42,650 bases of DNA from a virus. A program made the translations under genes and the position numbers. Location of the stretch: IMG/VR virus record IMGVR_UViG_3300024344_000038, positions 1-42,650 of that record. One strand, written 5' to 3'. The notes below the pieces were generated by a model that did no database searches, was not told where the DNA came from, and was given only the letters and a program-made list of their open reading frames with translations. Positions 1-6,628 of this stretch are shown here, one piece after another (within the stretch, counting starts at the first letter, position 1; each line of letters opens with the position of its first letter).

Positions 1-131
1 TAAATTATAAAGATTCACCAGCTACTACTTCGGCAATTACTTATAAGGTTCGTGCTAGAAAAAATAGTGGAACAATTACATTGAACGAAAATTCAATCGG
101 CTCAATTACAGCATTTGAGATAGGAGCATAG
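1..131 (+). CDS. C-terminal part of fibre-like protein (gene begins at 42242)
   Basis: The window opens inside a gene. Reading the codon formed by base 42650 plus bases 1-2, the frame stays open to the TAG at 129-131 and continues the gene that starts at 42242, giving a 179-residue protein. The visible C-terminal 42 residues contain a DSPATTSAITYK stretch matching DSPSTTSATTYK in the gene at 438-1064, and both proteins end in EIGA. It is therefore a paralogous fibre-like or tail-tip module. The final codons (ATAGGAGCATAG) also supply the AGGAG Shine-Dalgarno for the next start at 133. Confidence 0.85.
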   Translation, partial: NYKDSPATTSAITYKVRARKNSGTITLNENSIGSITAFEIGA

Positions 132-132
132 T

Positions 133-438
133 ATGAGAATAACAACTGGACAAGCACTTACATCTCTTTGTCCTACTGCTGATTTTTCAGCGAGTGAAGA
201 AAATGATGGTACAAATGTTCAAATCTATTGGCACGACAAAGTGCAAAAACAACCTTCTAGTGCAGAAATAAAAGCAGAGATAGTTCGTCTACAAGCAGAA
301 TACGATAATAATAAATACCAAAGAGACAGGAAACCTCTCTACGGAACTTGGGAGGAGCAATTAGATATGATGTATCACGGAACGTGGAAAGACCATATTG
401 CAAAGGTGAAGGCCGATATACCGAAAGGAAATAACTAA
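133..438 (+). CDS. Tail-fibre-associated/chaperone-like protein, copy 1
   Basis: This 101-residue protein has a central RLQAEYD-x5-YQRDR-x2-Y motif followed by EEQLDMMYHG and a C-terminal VKADIPK. That arrangement (EYD, YQR, QLD.lYh, VK..yPK) is typical of small proteins found behind tail-fibre genes in marine phages, often described as DUF4376-like or fibre-assembly-like; the function is inferred from position only. It starts 2 bases after the preceding fibre gene with an AGGAG at 122-126. The stop overlaps the next ATG at 438. Two relatives lie at 1067-1375 and 1959-2273. Confidence 0.8.
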   Translation: MRITTGQALTSLCPTADFSASEENDGTNVQIYWHDKVQKQPSSAEIKAEIVRLQAEYDNNKYQRDRKPLYGTWEEQLDMMYHGTWKDHIAKVKADIPKGNN

Positions 439-1064
439 TGCCACAAATTGACATTTCAGGAAGCGACTCCAAACTAAGTTGCGACAAAATTCAGGGCCAG
501 TCAGGGAGTGTAGTCACCGTCCCTACTGGACATACAGTTGCAATCACGGATAGCGGTGGGCTTACTTTGGCTGGTACGGCTGTTAAGGCTGGTGCATTGG
601 GTAAAGTTTTGCAGGTAGTACAAACAGAAAAAACAGATACATTTTCTACAACGACAAATTCATTTGTTGACGTTACAGGAATGTCAGTTACGATAACTCC
701 AAGTGCAACTGGATCAAAAGTGTTGGTTTTAGGTCATTTAGAAATAATGGCTGATAATGGTGTAACTTCCCAGACACAATTACTCAGAGGAACCACTGCG
801 ATTAATATTGGTGCAGCAGCAGGATCTCGAACCCGTGCAACTTACAATACTGGTAATCAGGCGGGAGATATTGAGGGGGGGAATAGTGTATCTCTTTGTT
901 ATCTTGATTCGCCTTCAACAACAAGCGCAACAACATATAAAATACAGATTCGTAATAATGGGAGTGGAGGGGCAGTATATTTTAATCGAACTGATGCAGA
1001 TGATGATTTAGCTACAAGAGGCAGATTCGCGAGTACTCTTGTCGTGCAAGAAATAGGAGCATAA
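438..1064 (+). CDS. Fibre-like structural protein
   Basis: The 208-residue protein is rich in Thr, Ser, Gly and Ala and has no charged core, as is usual for phage fibre or appendage proteins. Its middle and C-terminus (GKVLQVVQTEKT..., DSPSTTSATTYKIQIRN, ending EIGA) match the gene spanning the window edge (GKVLQVVHNSTT..., DSPATTSAITYK, EIGA), so the two are paralogues. The beta-rich domain probably forms a trimeric jelly roll, which is an inference. The start ATG overlaps the stop of copy 1 of the chaperone-like gene, giving translational coupling. Confidence 0.8.
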   Translation: MPQIDISGSDSKLSCDKIQGQSGSVVTVPTGHTVAITDSGGLTLAGTAVKAGALGKVLQVVQTEKTDTFSTTTNSFVDVTGMSVTITPSATGSKVLVLGHLEIMADNGVTSQTQLLRGTTAINIGAAAGSRTRATYNTGNQAGDIEGGNSVSLCYLDSPSTTSATTYKIQIRNNGSGGAVYFNRTDADDDLATRGRFASTLVVQEIGA

Positions 1065-1066
1065 TA

Positions 1067-1375
1067 ATGGACAGAGATACTGCAATACGAAATACGCATC
1101 CTACTGTAACCAACATTAATGCGGAAAGAGATGCTTGGGATAAAGATGGGAATGTGGTCACTTTAGATGAATCAAAAATAGCTCCCGAAATGGCTAGGCT
1201 TCAAGCTGAATATGACTCAACACAATATCAGAGAGATAGACAACCAAACTATCCCCCAATAACCGACTACCTAGACGGCATAGTAAAGGGCGATCAGGCT
1301 CAAATAGATAAGTACATCGCTGACTGTTTGGCAGTTAAGCAACGATTCCCCAAGAATGATGGAGGTGACAAGTGA
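1067..1375 (+). CDS. Tail-fibre-associated/chaperone-like protein, copy 2
   Basis: The 102-residue product shares RLQAEYD-x5-YQRDR-Q-P-x-Y and a C-terminal VKQRFPK with copy 1 at 133-438, but its first 50 residues differ. Its Shine-Dalgarno (AGGAG) is formed by the last codons of the fibre gene at 438-1064. The end overlaps the next gene as GTGA. The alternation of fibre-like gene and this gene suggests each one serves the fibre encoded just upstream; that pairing is an inference. Confidence 0.8.
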   Translation: MDRDTAIRNTHPTVTNINAERDAWDKDGNVVTLDESKIAPEMARLQAEYDSTQYQRDRQPNYPPITDYLDGIVKGDQAQIDKYIADCLAVKQRFPKNDGGDK

Positions 1376-1962
1376 GTATCACACTGAACGGAAATGGCAC
1401 TATACAGAATCTTGTTGCTGGTGGACTTCCTACAGGATCAGTCACAGCAGATTCACTTTCGACTAACTCGGTGGATTCGGCAGAGTTAGTAGATGGGTCT
1501 ATTGATGCTAGTCATTTGGCAGCAGCAATCAAAGCGGGGCCATATGTTAGGGCATATGTAAATTCAACTCATAGTAATATAACAAATAATGTGTTTACCA
1601 AGGTGATATTAAATGGGGAATCCTACGATACAGCAAGCGAGTTTGATCCTTCCACAAATTACAGATGGACTTGTGGAACTGCTGGTAAATACTTGGCAAC
1701 AGCTAATTTGACTTGGGATCAACCGGGAATGGTTGCTGATAAACGGCATAAGGTAATGATCTATAAAAATGGTTCTCAAACTTCACACAATGAAACTTGG
1801 ACTGCTGTTGGGGGTGAGTTCTCGCAGTCTGTAACCGATGTATATGATATGTCTGCCACAGATTATCTTGAAATGTATTGTTGGCATCTGGCAGGAGTAG
1901 ACACACCAGATGTCCAAGCTGGGGCACAGACTACTTGGTTTGCTATAGCGAGGATTATATGA
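1372..1962 (+). CDS. Fibre-like protein with C1q/TNF-like jelly-roll domain
   Basis: The N-terminal 50 residues (NGNGTIQNLVAGGLPTGSVTADSL..., ...DGSIDASHL) resemble the tail-fibre spacer at 40276-41652 ([12 protein letters not shown]...). From about residue 58 onward the pattern (NNVFTKVILNGESYD, AGKYLATANLTW, MIYKNGSQTS, TDYLEMYCWH, TWFAIARI) fits a C1q/TNF-like jelly roll often found at phage fibre tips. The start is GTG at 1372, with GGAGGTGA at 1361-1368 as a strong ribosome site. It overlaps both neighbours. The role is receptor binding by inference. Confidence 0.8.
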   Translation: MSITLNGNGTIQNLVAGGLPTGSVTADSLSTNSVDSAELVDGSIDASHLAAAIKAGPYVRAYVNSTHSNITNNVFTKVILNGESYDTASEFDPSTNYRWTCGTAGKYLATANLTWDQPGMVADKRHKVMIYKNGSQTSHNETWTAVGGEFSQSVTDVYDMSATDYLEMYCWHLAGVDTPDVQAGAQTTWFAIARII

Positions 1963-2273
1963 AATTTATAAAACAAAAATCAACAGGGCAAATCGTTCAC
2001 AGAGAAATGCCTCACACTGATAAAACATTAGATAATGCTGTCCATGCACAGAGGATAGATAAAGCTGATTTAGAAATAGTGGAAGAAAATTGGACTGACG
2101 AGGAATGGAATAACGCTTTGCAAAATCAGTTGGGTTATGCAGAAAAACGCAAAGCAGAATACCCCTCAATAGAGGAACTGGTAGTCGCCCTATACGATAC
2201 CCAAGACAGGGCAGAGATTGATAAACGTAGGGCAGATATTAAGAAAAAATATCCGAAAGGAGTAACTAGATGA
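1959..2273 (+). CDS. Tail-fibre-associated/chaperone-like protein, copy 3
   Basis: I place the start at ATG 1959, which overlaps the preceding stop as ATGA; the same frame is open further upstream, but only inside the fibre gene. The 104-residue product ends with KRKAEYPSIEELVVALYD...IKKKYPK, the same layout as copies 1 and 2, but it lacks their RLQAEYD and has a different N-terminus (MKFIKQKSTGQIV). It is likely an assembly factor or chaperone for the fibre gene at 1372. AAAGGAG at 2256-2262 near its end is the ribosome site for the next gene. Confidence 0.75.
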   Translation: MKFIKQKSTGQIVHREMPHTDKTLDNAVHAQRIDKADLEIVEENWTDEEWNNALQNQLGYAEKRKAEYPSIEELVVALYDTQDRAEIDKRRADIKKKYPKGVTR

Positions 2274-2473
2274 GAGAACAACTACTAACAGCTTTGAGAT
2301 CCTATTATGTAGGACACATCGAAAAGCATAAGATGAACGTAGAAAATTTAATTAGGAACAATGTGGGTGTAGCCGAACACTCAGATTACATAGCAACCAT
2401 TTCTAAAGAAGTAGAAGAAGTTGCAAAGTATGACGAGATGTTACAAATGCTTGACAAACATTTTAAGGAGTAA
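2270..2473 (+). CDS. Conserved phage hypothetical protein, helical
   Basis: The 67-residue protein (MREQLLTALRSYYVGHIEKHKMNVENLI..., GVAEHSDYIATISKEVEEVAKYDEML) has the look of a small helical protein seen in many marine and T7-like phages near the lysis/terminase region, with the HxxNVE and GxxEHSD signatures. No function is known to me. The start overlaps the previous stop as ATGA, and AAAGGAG precedes it by 7 bases. Confidence 0.8.
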   Translation: MREQLLTALRSYYVGHIEKHKMNVENLIRNNVGVAEHSDYIATISKEVEEVAKYDEMLQMLDKHFKE

Positions 2474-2476
2474 CTC

Positions 2477-2728
2477 GTGCCTGAAAAAGACGTACTTGAA
2501 AAACTAAATGCTATGCACACAGATGTACTATTAATACATCAGGACTTATCAACAACTAAACATGAAGTCGAAGAACATGAGTTAATCCTTAGAGGAGAAT
2601 CTAAGATGAATGGTTTAGTAGGTGATGTTCGTAACATACAAACAGCGCAAGCTACTTCTAATCGACTTTGGCTTTTTATGGTTTCTATTACTGGAACTGT
2701 AATTGCATGGTTAGGATTATCTAAATGA
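2477..2728 (+). CDS. Single-pass membrane protein, possible holin or lysis protein
   Basis: The GTG start at 2477 is supported by AAGGAG six bases upstream. The 83-residue protein has an N-terminal helical, charged, heptad-like part (residues 1-60) and one C-terminal transmembrane segment (LWLFMVSITGTVIAWLGL). This resembles XhlA-type or small single-pass holin-associated proteins. Its position before the holin- and spanin-like genes and terminase fits the T7 gene 17.5-18.5-19 lysis region. The assignment is from topology and context, not from a diagnostic motif. Confidence 0.65.
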   Translation: MPEKDVLEKLNAMHTDVLLIHQDLSTTKHEVEEHELILRGESKMNGLVGDVRNIQTAQATSNRLWLFMVSITGTVIAWLGLSK

Positions 2729-3021
2729 GAAAAACAAGAAATCAATTAGTAATAGAGTTGCTTACAAATAAAGATAATTTACATCGACTTATAATTATCG
2801 AATGGTTTGATCCTTATGACGATAATGACGAAGTAACTGTTGGGAATCTTAATGTAAAAAAAGCTTTATATGAATCTTGTGGTTTTTTGATGGGAGTTTC
2901 AAACGATCATGCAGTTATTGGTTACAATAAAGACATGATTGAAAAAGGGAAGTACAAAGGATGTGGTTATATACCCATGTCTTTAATTACTAACGCACAT
3001 TTAATGGATAGGAATTGCTAA
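2725..3021 (+). CDS. Hypothetical protein in the lysis region
   Basis: The 98-residue soluble protein starts with MRKTRNQLVIELL and contains IIIEWFDPYDDNDE and CGFLMGVSNDHAVIGYN. The middle suggests a small beta sheet with acidic residues and the end holds three scattered cysteines. I do not recognise a function. It overlaps both neighbours by a few bases (ATGA at 2725 and TAATG at 3021), so it belongs to the same translationally coupled run. Confidence 0.7.
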   Translation: MRKTRNQLVIELLTNKDNLHRLIIIEWFDPYDDNDEVTVGNLNVKKALYESCGFLMGVSNDHAVIGYNKDMIEKGKYKGCGYIPMSLITNAHLMDRNC

Positions 3022-3227
3022 TGGAAACTATTATTAAACCTATTATGAACTTTATTGACGGTTTTATGCCAGGATATAAAACATATTTTATGATGCTTAT
3101 GGGTGTTATGATGTGTATATGTCAAATGATGGGCTATCATGCGTTTACTCCTGAAGCTTGGGCATTAGTTGGTATGACAGGTGGTATTACTTGGAAATTA
3201 GGTATGGATCGAGTTAAACGAAAATAA
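3021..3227 (+). CDS. Small membrane protein, holin candidate
   Basis: I chose ATG 3021, directly on the preceding TAA, over the upstream TTG. The 68-residue product has a hydrophobic Met-rich segment (YFMMLMGVMMCICQMMGYHAF) and a second weaker one (EAWALVGMTGGITWKLGM), then a basic tail DRVKRK. Two short transmembrane helices with a positively charged C-terminus is the class II holin layout, matching its place immediately before the spanin-like genes and terminase. No family motif confirms it. Confidence 0.65.
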   Translation: METIIKPIMNFIDGFMPGYKTYFMMLMGVMMCICQMMGYHAFTPEAWALVGMTGGITWKLGMDRVKRK

Positions 3228-3228
3228 C

Positions 3229-3414
3229 ATGGGTATCATAGGTTTACTAAAGGCTATCTTTCAGATAGCCCTATGGTATCTTAAAGGAAAACCAGAACGT
3301 GAACGTATTAAAAACAAGGAACAATTTGATAAAGCTATTGCAGATGGGGATGCTTCTCGTATTACCCTTCTTTTTAGTAAACTGCACGACAGAAAGAGCA
3401 GTCATAATTCCTAG
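3229..3414 (+). CDS. Possible i-spanin-like membrane-anchored protein
   Basis: The 61-residue product has an N-terminal hydrophobic helix (IIGLLKAIFQIALWYLK) followed by a charged helical part (ERERIKNKEQFDKAIADGDASRITLLFSKLHDR). A downstream gene with a lipobox starts inside it in another frame. This resembles the nested Rz/Rz1 spanin arrangement, with this protein as the inner-membrane partner. It is short for an i-spanin, so it could also be an unrelated small lysis-region protein. Confidence 0.6.
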   Translation: MGIIGLLKAIFQIALWYLKGKPERERIKNKEQFDKAIADGDASRITLLFSKLHDRKSSHNS

Positions 3415-3517
3415 TGATATGACGATAACCAAGATAGACGAGCACCACTATAAGGTATCAGATGCTTGGCTACATAAACAATATAATCTCTTAAGGAGCT
3501 GTGAAAATGGACGATAA
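3299..3517 (+). CDS. Small lipoprotein, o-spanin (Rz1-like) candidate
   Basis: The reading frame contains a signal peptide with hydrophobic core LLVLPFFLV and a lipobox LVNC followed by TTERAVIIPSD, so the Cys would be the lipidated +1 residue and the mature part about 44 residues. The GTG at 3299 has AAAGGA ten bases upstream; in-frame ATGs at 3344 and 3350 are alternative starts just before the hydrophobic core. It overlaps the previous gene out of frame by 116 bases and runs 11 bases into the small terminase gene. A short outer-membrane lipoprotein in this position is most simply an o-spanin. Confidence 0.7.
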   Translation: MNVLKTRNNLIKLLQMGMLLVLPFFLVNCTTERAVIIPSDMTITKIDEHHYKVSDAWLHKQYNLLRSCENGR

Positions 3518-3740
3518 AAGTTCTGAAAAGGATTTAGGAGAATTACATGGTATCCTTGCTAAAACACTTAAAGAAAAAATTATGTCGGGTGATGCCTCTC
3601 CAGCAGATCTTAATGTGGCCCGTCAGTTTCTTAGAGACAATCATATTGAGTGTAATGGTTCTAATAATCTGGATATAAAAAGTTTAATAGAAGAACTTCC
3701 TTTTGATGAAATCCCAAAAAAGCCAGCTAGAGCTAATTAA
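3507..3740 (+). CDS. terS: Terminase small subunit
   Basis: The 77-residue protein has the KEKIMSGDASPADLNVARQFLRDN helix region that is characteristic of T7-like small terminase subunits (gp18-type). It recognises concatemer DNA and recruits the large subunit. I chose ATG 3507 rather than the in-frame GTG 3501 because AAGGAG at 3493-3498 lies eight bases before the ATG. It overlaps the large terminase by 35 bases. Confidence 0.85.
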   Translation: MDDKSSEKDLGELHGILAKTLKEKIMSGDASPADLNVARQFLRDNHIECNGSNNLDIKSLIEELPFDEIPKKPARAN

Positions 3741-5358
3741 AGCTGATTTCAGGAACTTTCTGTATTTAGCATGGAAACATTTAGCTCTACCTGAACCAAC
3801 CCCAATACAATATGATATAGCTGATTACCTCCAAGGTGGACCTAAGAGACTCATCATTCAAGCTTTTAGAGGTGTAGGTAAGTCTTGGATTACTTCAGCA
3901 TTTGTCGTATGGAAACTTTTAGTAGACCCACAGTTGAAATTTCTAGTGGTGTCTGCATCTAAACAGAGGTCTGATGATTTCAGCACGTTTACAAAAAGAA
4001 TCATTAACGAAATGCCAGTTTTACAACACTTACGAGCACGAGAAGATCAACGTAACTCCAATGTGGCCTTTGACGTTGCTCCTGCTCGTGCTTCCCATGC
4101 TCCTTCTGTCAAGTCTGTTGGTATTACTGGGCAGATTGTCGGTAGTCGGGCTCACATTATAATTGCAGATGATGTCGAGGTATTATCTAATGCTTTGACT
4201 CAAGTCATGCGCGATAAGCTAGGTGAAGTAGTAAAAGAGTTCGATGCTGTAGTTATGCCTAAAGTTGGACGTATTGTTTATTTAGGTACACCACAAGTAG
4301 AAGAATCTCTTTATAGCAGCTTACAGTCCAGAGGATACGAATGTCGTATATGGCCTGCTAGGATGCCCGATAGTCGATTAAAAGAATTCTATAGTACCAA
4401 GCTGTCTCCTTTCATAAATGTCCTTCAGAAAGCCACTGGAGAGCCCACAGACCCCCTCAGATTTGATGATCTGGATTTAACTGAACGTGAGTCTTCCTAT
4501 GGTAAATCTGGTTTTGCTCTCCAGTTTATGCTGGATACTTCAGGAGAGGACGATCAGCGTTATCCGCTTAAACTCAGGGATCTACTTGTAATTCCTCTAG
4601 ATTCAGACCAAGGGCCTGGAAGGGTGCTTTACGCTAAAGATGAGCTCCTGGATCTGCCTGCTGTGGGTTTAACCGGAGATTACTTCTATAAGCCTTTTGA
4701 AGTCTCAAAGGATTACTATGAGTATACCGGAGCAGCACTCCATCTAGATCCTAGTGGTAGAGGAGCTGATGAAACAGGTTATGTTGTCACTAAACTATTG
4801 AATGGTAAGATCTTTGTGTTAGCTGTTGGTGGACTTAAAGGTGGCTATGATCGCGGTACATTAACTCAGTTAGCCAAGATAGCTCAACAATACAAGGTTA
4901 ACACCATAGAAATAGAAGCTAACTTTGGTGATGGTATGTATACTGAGTTGTTTAAACCTGTACTTAACCAGTATCACCAGTGTCATGTAGAAGAAATAAA
5001 ACATTCTAAGCAAAAAGAAGCAAGAATTATAGATATATTAGAACCTATAATGAACCAACATAGACTTGTTATAGATCTAGATGAAGCTAGAAATGACTAT
5101 GAGAATTCTAAAGAAGAACCTCGTAGACAATTATTCTATCAAATGACTCGACTTACACGAGATAAGGGATCACTTCAGTATGATGATAGAATAGATGTCT
5201 TAGCTATGGGAGTAAACTATTGGGTAGAACAAATGGCTGCTGATGAAACATTAGCGTACCATGAGAGAAGAAATGAACAATTTGAAGACAACATCAAATC
5301 TTTTATGTCTACAGTAGATCAGTCATATGAAGATGAAAATGTTTGGGTCAAAGTCTAG
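3706..5358 (+). CDS. terL: Terminase large subunit (packaging ATPase and nuclease)
   Basis: The protein of about 550 residues is the T7 gp19-type DNA packaging motor. Walker A is RGVGKSW at residues 55-61, Walker B is HIIIADDVE with acidic residues near 155-156, and the C-terminal RNase H-like nuclease has LHLDPSGRG (Asp348) and a late DDRIDVLAMGVNYW. The start is ATG 3706, with a TTG just upstream at 3703 as an alternative. It lies inside the end of the small subunit gene, so translation is probably coupled. The protein cuts concatemers and pumps DNA through the connector encoded at 23463. Confidence 0.97.
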   Translation: MKSQKSQLELIKADFRNFLYLAWKHLALPEPTPIQYDIADYLQGGPKRLIIQAFRGVGKSWITSAFVVWKLLVDPQLKFLVVSASKQRSDDFSTFTKRIINEMPVLQHLRAREDQRNSNVAFDVAPARASHAPSVKSVGITGQIVGSRAHIIIADDVEVLSNALTQVMRDKLGEVVKEFDAVVMPKVGRIVYLGTPQVEESLYSSLQSRGYECRIWPARMPDSRLKEFYSTKLSPFINVLQKATGEPTDPLRFDDLDLTERESSYGKSGFALQFMLDTSGEDDQRYPLKLRDLLVIPLDSDQGPGRVLYAKDELLDLPAVGLTGDYFYKPFEVSKDYYEYTGAALHLDPSGRGADETGYVVTKLLNGKIFVLAVGGLKGGYDRGTLTQLAKIAQQYKVNTIEIEANFGDGMYTELFKPVLNQYHQCHVEEIKHSKQKEARIIDILEPIMNQHRLVIDLDEARNDYENSKEEPRRQLFYQMTRLTRDKGSLQYDDRIDVLAMGVNYWVEQMAADETLAYHERRNEQFEDNIKSFMSTVDQSYEDENVWVKV

Positions 5359-5564
5359 TGACTTGGTTACTTATAGTAATTTTTCTAAATCTTTCTGTAG
5401 TACCTCCTCATATTGAACATGGAGAAATAGTCGGTAGTTTTCAAAGTGAACAAGCTTGTATTAAAAAACAAAAGGAATTTATAGATCAAAGTAGAGAACA
5501 GAATATCAAAGTTCCTGAAAATTTAAACGTAGGATGTATACCATTTAAAAGGAGTATAATGTAA
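5358..5564 (+). CDS. Small secreted or membrane-anchored hypothetical protein
   Basis: I place the start at GTG 5358, overlapping the terminase stop by one base; the open frame extends back to 5343. The 68-residue product has an N-terminal hydrophobic segment (TWLLIVIFLNLSVV) that could be a signal peptide or anchor, followed by about 50 polar residues with two cysteines (EQACIKKQ and VGCIPFKR) that could form a disulphide in the periplasm. I know no function. Its last codons hold AAAAGGAG for the next gene. Confidence 0.65.
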   Translation: MTWLLIVIFLNLSVVPPHIEHGEIVGSFQSEQACIKKQKEFIDQSREQNIKVPENLNVGCIPFKRSIM

Positions 5565-5565
5565 A

Positions 5566-6024
5566 ATGCCTGCACCTTTATTAGCACTTGCTTTACGATT
5601 AGGAATTAAAAAAGCAGCTCAAATAGTTAAAGACAAGGGATATAAATTTCTTCAAAGAAAAGTTAATAAAGCTTTAAAATCTAAAACTAAACAACAAGAA
5701 TCTGCTGAAAAGGCTTATAAAGGAAAAGGATCAAAGAGACAAAAAGGAAAAGTAACTCAGCGAAAGAAATCTAAAGTTGACTCTGGTTTATCTATAAAAA
5801 AAAACCCTAAACATGGCTCCATAAAACAACAAGAAAACACTATTCGTAGACAAAGAATTAAAGAAGAACATAAAAAAAGGCAACTTAAAGAAAAATATAA
5901 TAAAGGTGAAGGTTTAATTACTAAAAAAGAAGCAACACAAATTGCTAAAGAACACGCTACTTCTTCCAAACTTTCAATTAAAGATAAATGGAACTTAAGA
6001 AGTAAAATTCCACCAAAAAAATGA
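5566..6024 (+). CDS. Highly basic lysine-rich hypothetical protein
   Basis: The 152-residue product starts with a hydrophobic/amphipathic helix (MPAPLLALALRLGIKKAAQ) and then becomes extremely rich in Lys, Gln and Arg. It is low in complexity and probably largely disordered with helical stretches. Such a basic protein could bind nucleic acid or be a virion passenger, but no motif supports either. AAAAGGAG precedes the start. It is the first gene after the terminase and lies towards the presumed right end of the physical genome. Confidence 0.75.
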   Translation: MPAPLLALALRLGIKKAAQIVKDKGYKFLQRKVNKALKSKTKQQESAEKAYKGKGSKRQKGKVTQRKKSKVDSGLSIKKNPKHGSIKQQENTIRRQRIKEEHKKRQLKEKYNKGEGLITKKEATQIAKEHATSSKLSIKDKWNLRSKIPPKK

Positions 6025-6206
6025 AAATAATAGACAAGAAAGATAAGTATAAGATTGAATCACAAGTAGTAAACAAAATGTTTCGGGAAGATAAGCAGTA
6101 CCGAACTAGAATAATTCCTAACAAAAAGAAGGAGTACAAGTATGACAAAGAAGATCAGGGGAGATGTAGGTTCAGGGGGCTTCAATACGAGCCTTGGGAG
6201 ACGTAA
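6021..6206 (+). CDS. Small basic hypothetical protein
   Basis: The 61-residue frame begins on an ATGA overlap with the previous stop. Its first 45 residues (KDKYKIESQVVNKMFREDKQYRTRIIPNKKKEYK) look protein-like, with the RTRIIPNKKKEYK stretch resembling conserved small proteins near the end of T7-like genomes. The last 20 residues overlap the next gene in another frame and may be only read-out. It has no clear Shine-Dalgarno and depends on coupling. Function unknown. Confidence 0.55.
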   Translation: MKIIDKKDKYKIESQVVNKMFREDKQYRTRIIPNKKKEYKYDKEDQGRCRFRGLQYEPWET

Positions 6207-6330
6207 TCCTACACCTCCAGCTAAAGATACCTCACCGATGACCGTTAAACACAAAGGAGTACATAAAGTCTCCACTCGATTCCCTTATGATTCATCCAAG
6301 GGAGAAATTCGTAACCATAAAGGACTATAA
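6142..6330 (+). CDS. Small hypothetical protein
   Basis: The 62-residue product starts at ATG 6142, with AAGGAG at 6129-6134 providing a good ribosome site. It is rich in Gly, Lys, Pro and Ser (GDVGSGGFNTSLGRRNPTPPAKDTSP) and is probably disordered in its first half. I recognise no domain. It overlaps the preceding small gene by 65 bases in a different frame; the stronger ribosome site favours this one as certainly translated. Confidence 0.65.
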   Translation: MTKKIRGDVGSGGFNTSLGRRNPTPPAKDTSPMTVKHKGVHKVSTRFPYDSSKGEIRNHKGL

Positions 6331-6333
6331 ACC

Positions 6334-6429
6334 ATGCCTAAACTCAAAGGATACAGGAATCCTAAGCCTAAACCTAAAATGACTAAGCGTAAACCCAAAG
6401 CTAAACCTGTTAAACTTAGGACTTACTAG
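6334..6429 (+). CDS. 31-residue Lys/Pro-rich peptide
   Basis: A short frame from ATG 6334 to TAG 6427-6429 encodes a peptide with a PKPKPKMTKRKPKAKP core, followed by VKLRTY. An AAAGGA lies ten bases upstream and the gene fits exactly between the previous stop and the terminator at 6446. It is strongly basic like its two upstream neighbours. Function is unknown; nucleic-acid binding is a guess. Confidence 0.55.
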   Translation: MPKLKGYRNPKPKPKMTKRKPKAKPVKLRTY

Positions 6430-6445
6430 CTGATAGTTGACTATT

Positions 6446-6466
6446 GCCTCCTAATAGGGGGCTTTA
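6446..6466 (+). terminator. Likely rho-independent terminator after the terminase-region genes
   Basis: GCCTCCT and AGGGGGC form a 7-pair stem (one G-U) with a 3-base AAT loop, ended by a short TTT. It closes the late transcription unit just after the last small basic gene. The short U-tract makes it moderate in strength. Confidence 0.6.
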
Positions 6467-6487
6467 GTTGGCTGTAAGTAGGGTTAT

Positions 6488-6628
6488 ATGGACAAGAACG
6501 TCCAATGGGAAGGCGGTGGGATGGATGTAGTAATCCGCTTGATTGATCCAGAGGAAGAATTAGCAGAGTTTTTCTATCAATGCGATGAATACTTTGAGGA
6601 AACTCAAGTTGACCAAAAGTTTTGTTAG
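6488..6628 (+). CDS. 46-residue acidic hypothetical protein
   Basis: The frame from ATG 6488 to TAG 6626-6628 encodes an acidic peptide (MDKNVQWEGGGMDVVIRLIDPEEELAEFF...YQCDEYFEETQ) with ordinary-looking codon use and balanced composition, unlike the surrounding non-coding DNA. The ribosome site is weak (GTAGGG). It lies after the terminator at 6446, so it may be read from a promoter in the terminal region or by read-through. Function unknown. Confidence 0.5.
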   Translation: MDKNVQWEGGGMDVVIRLIDPEEELAEFFYQCDEYFEETQVDQKFC

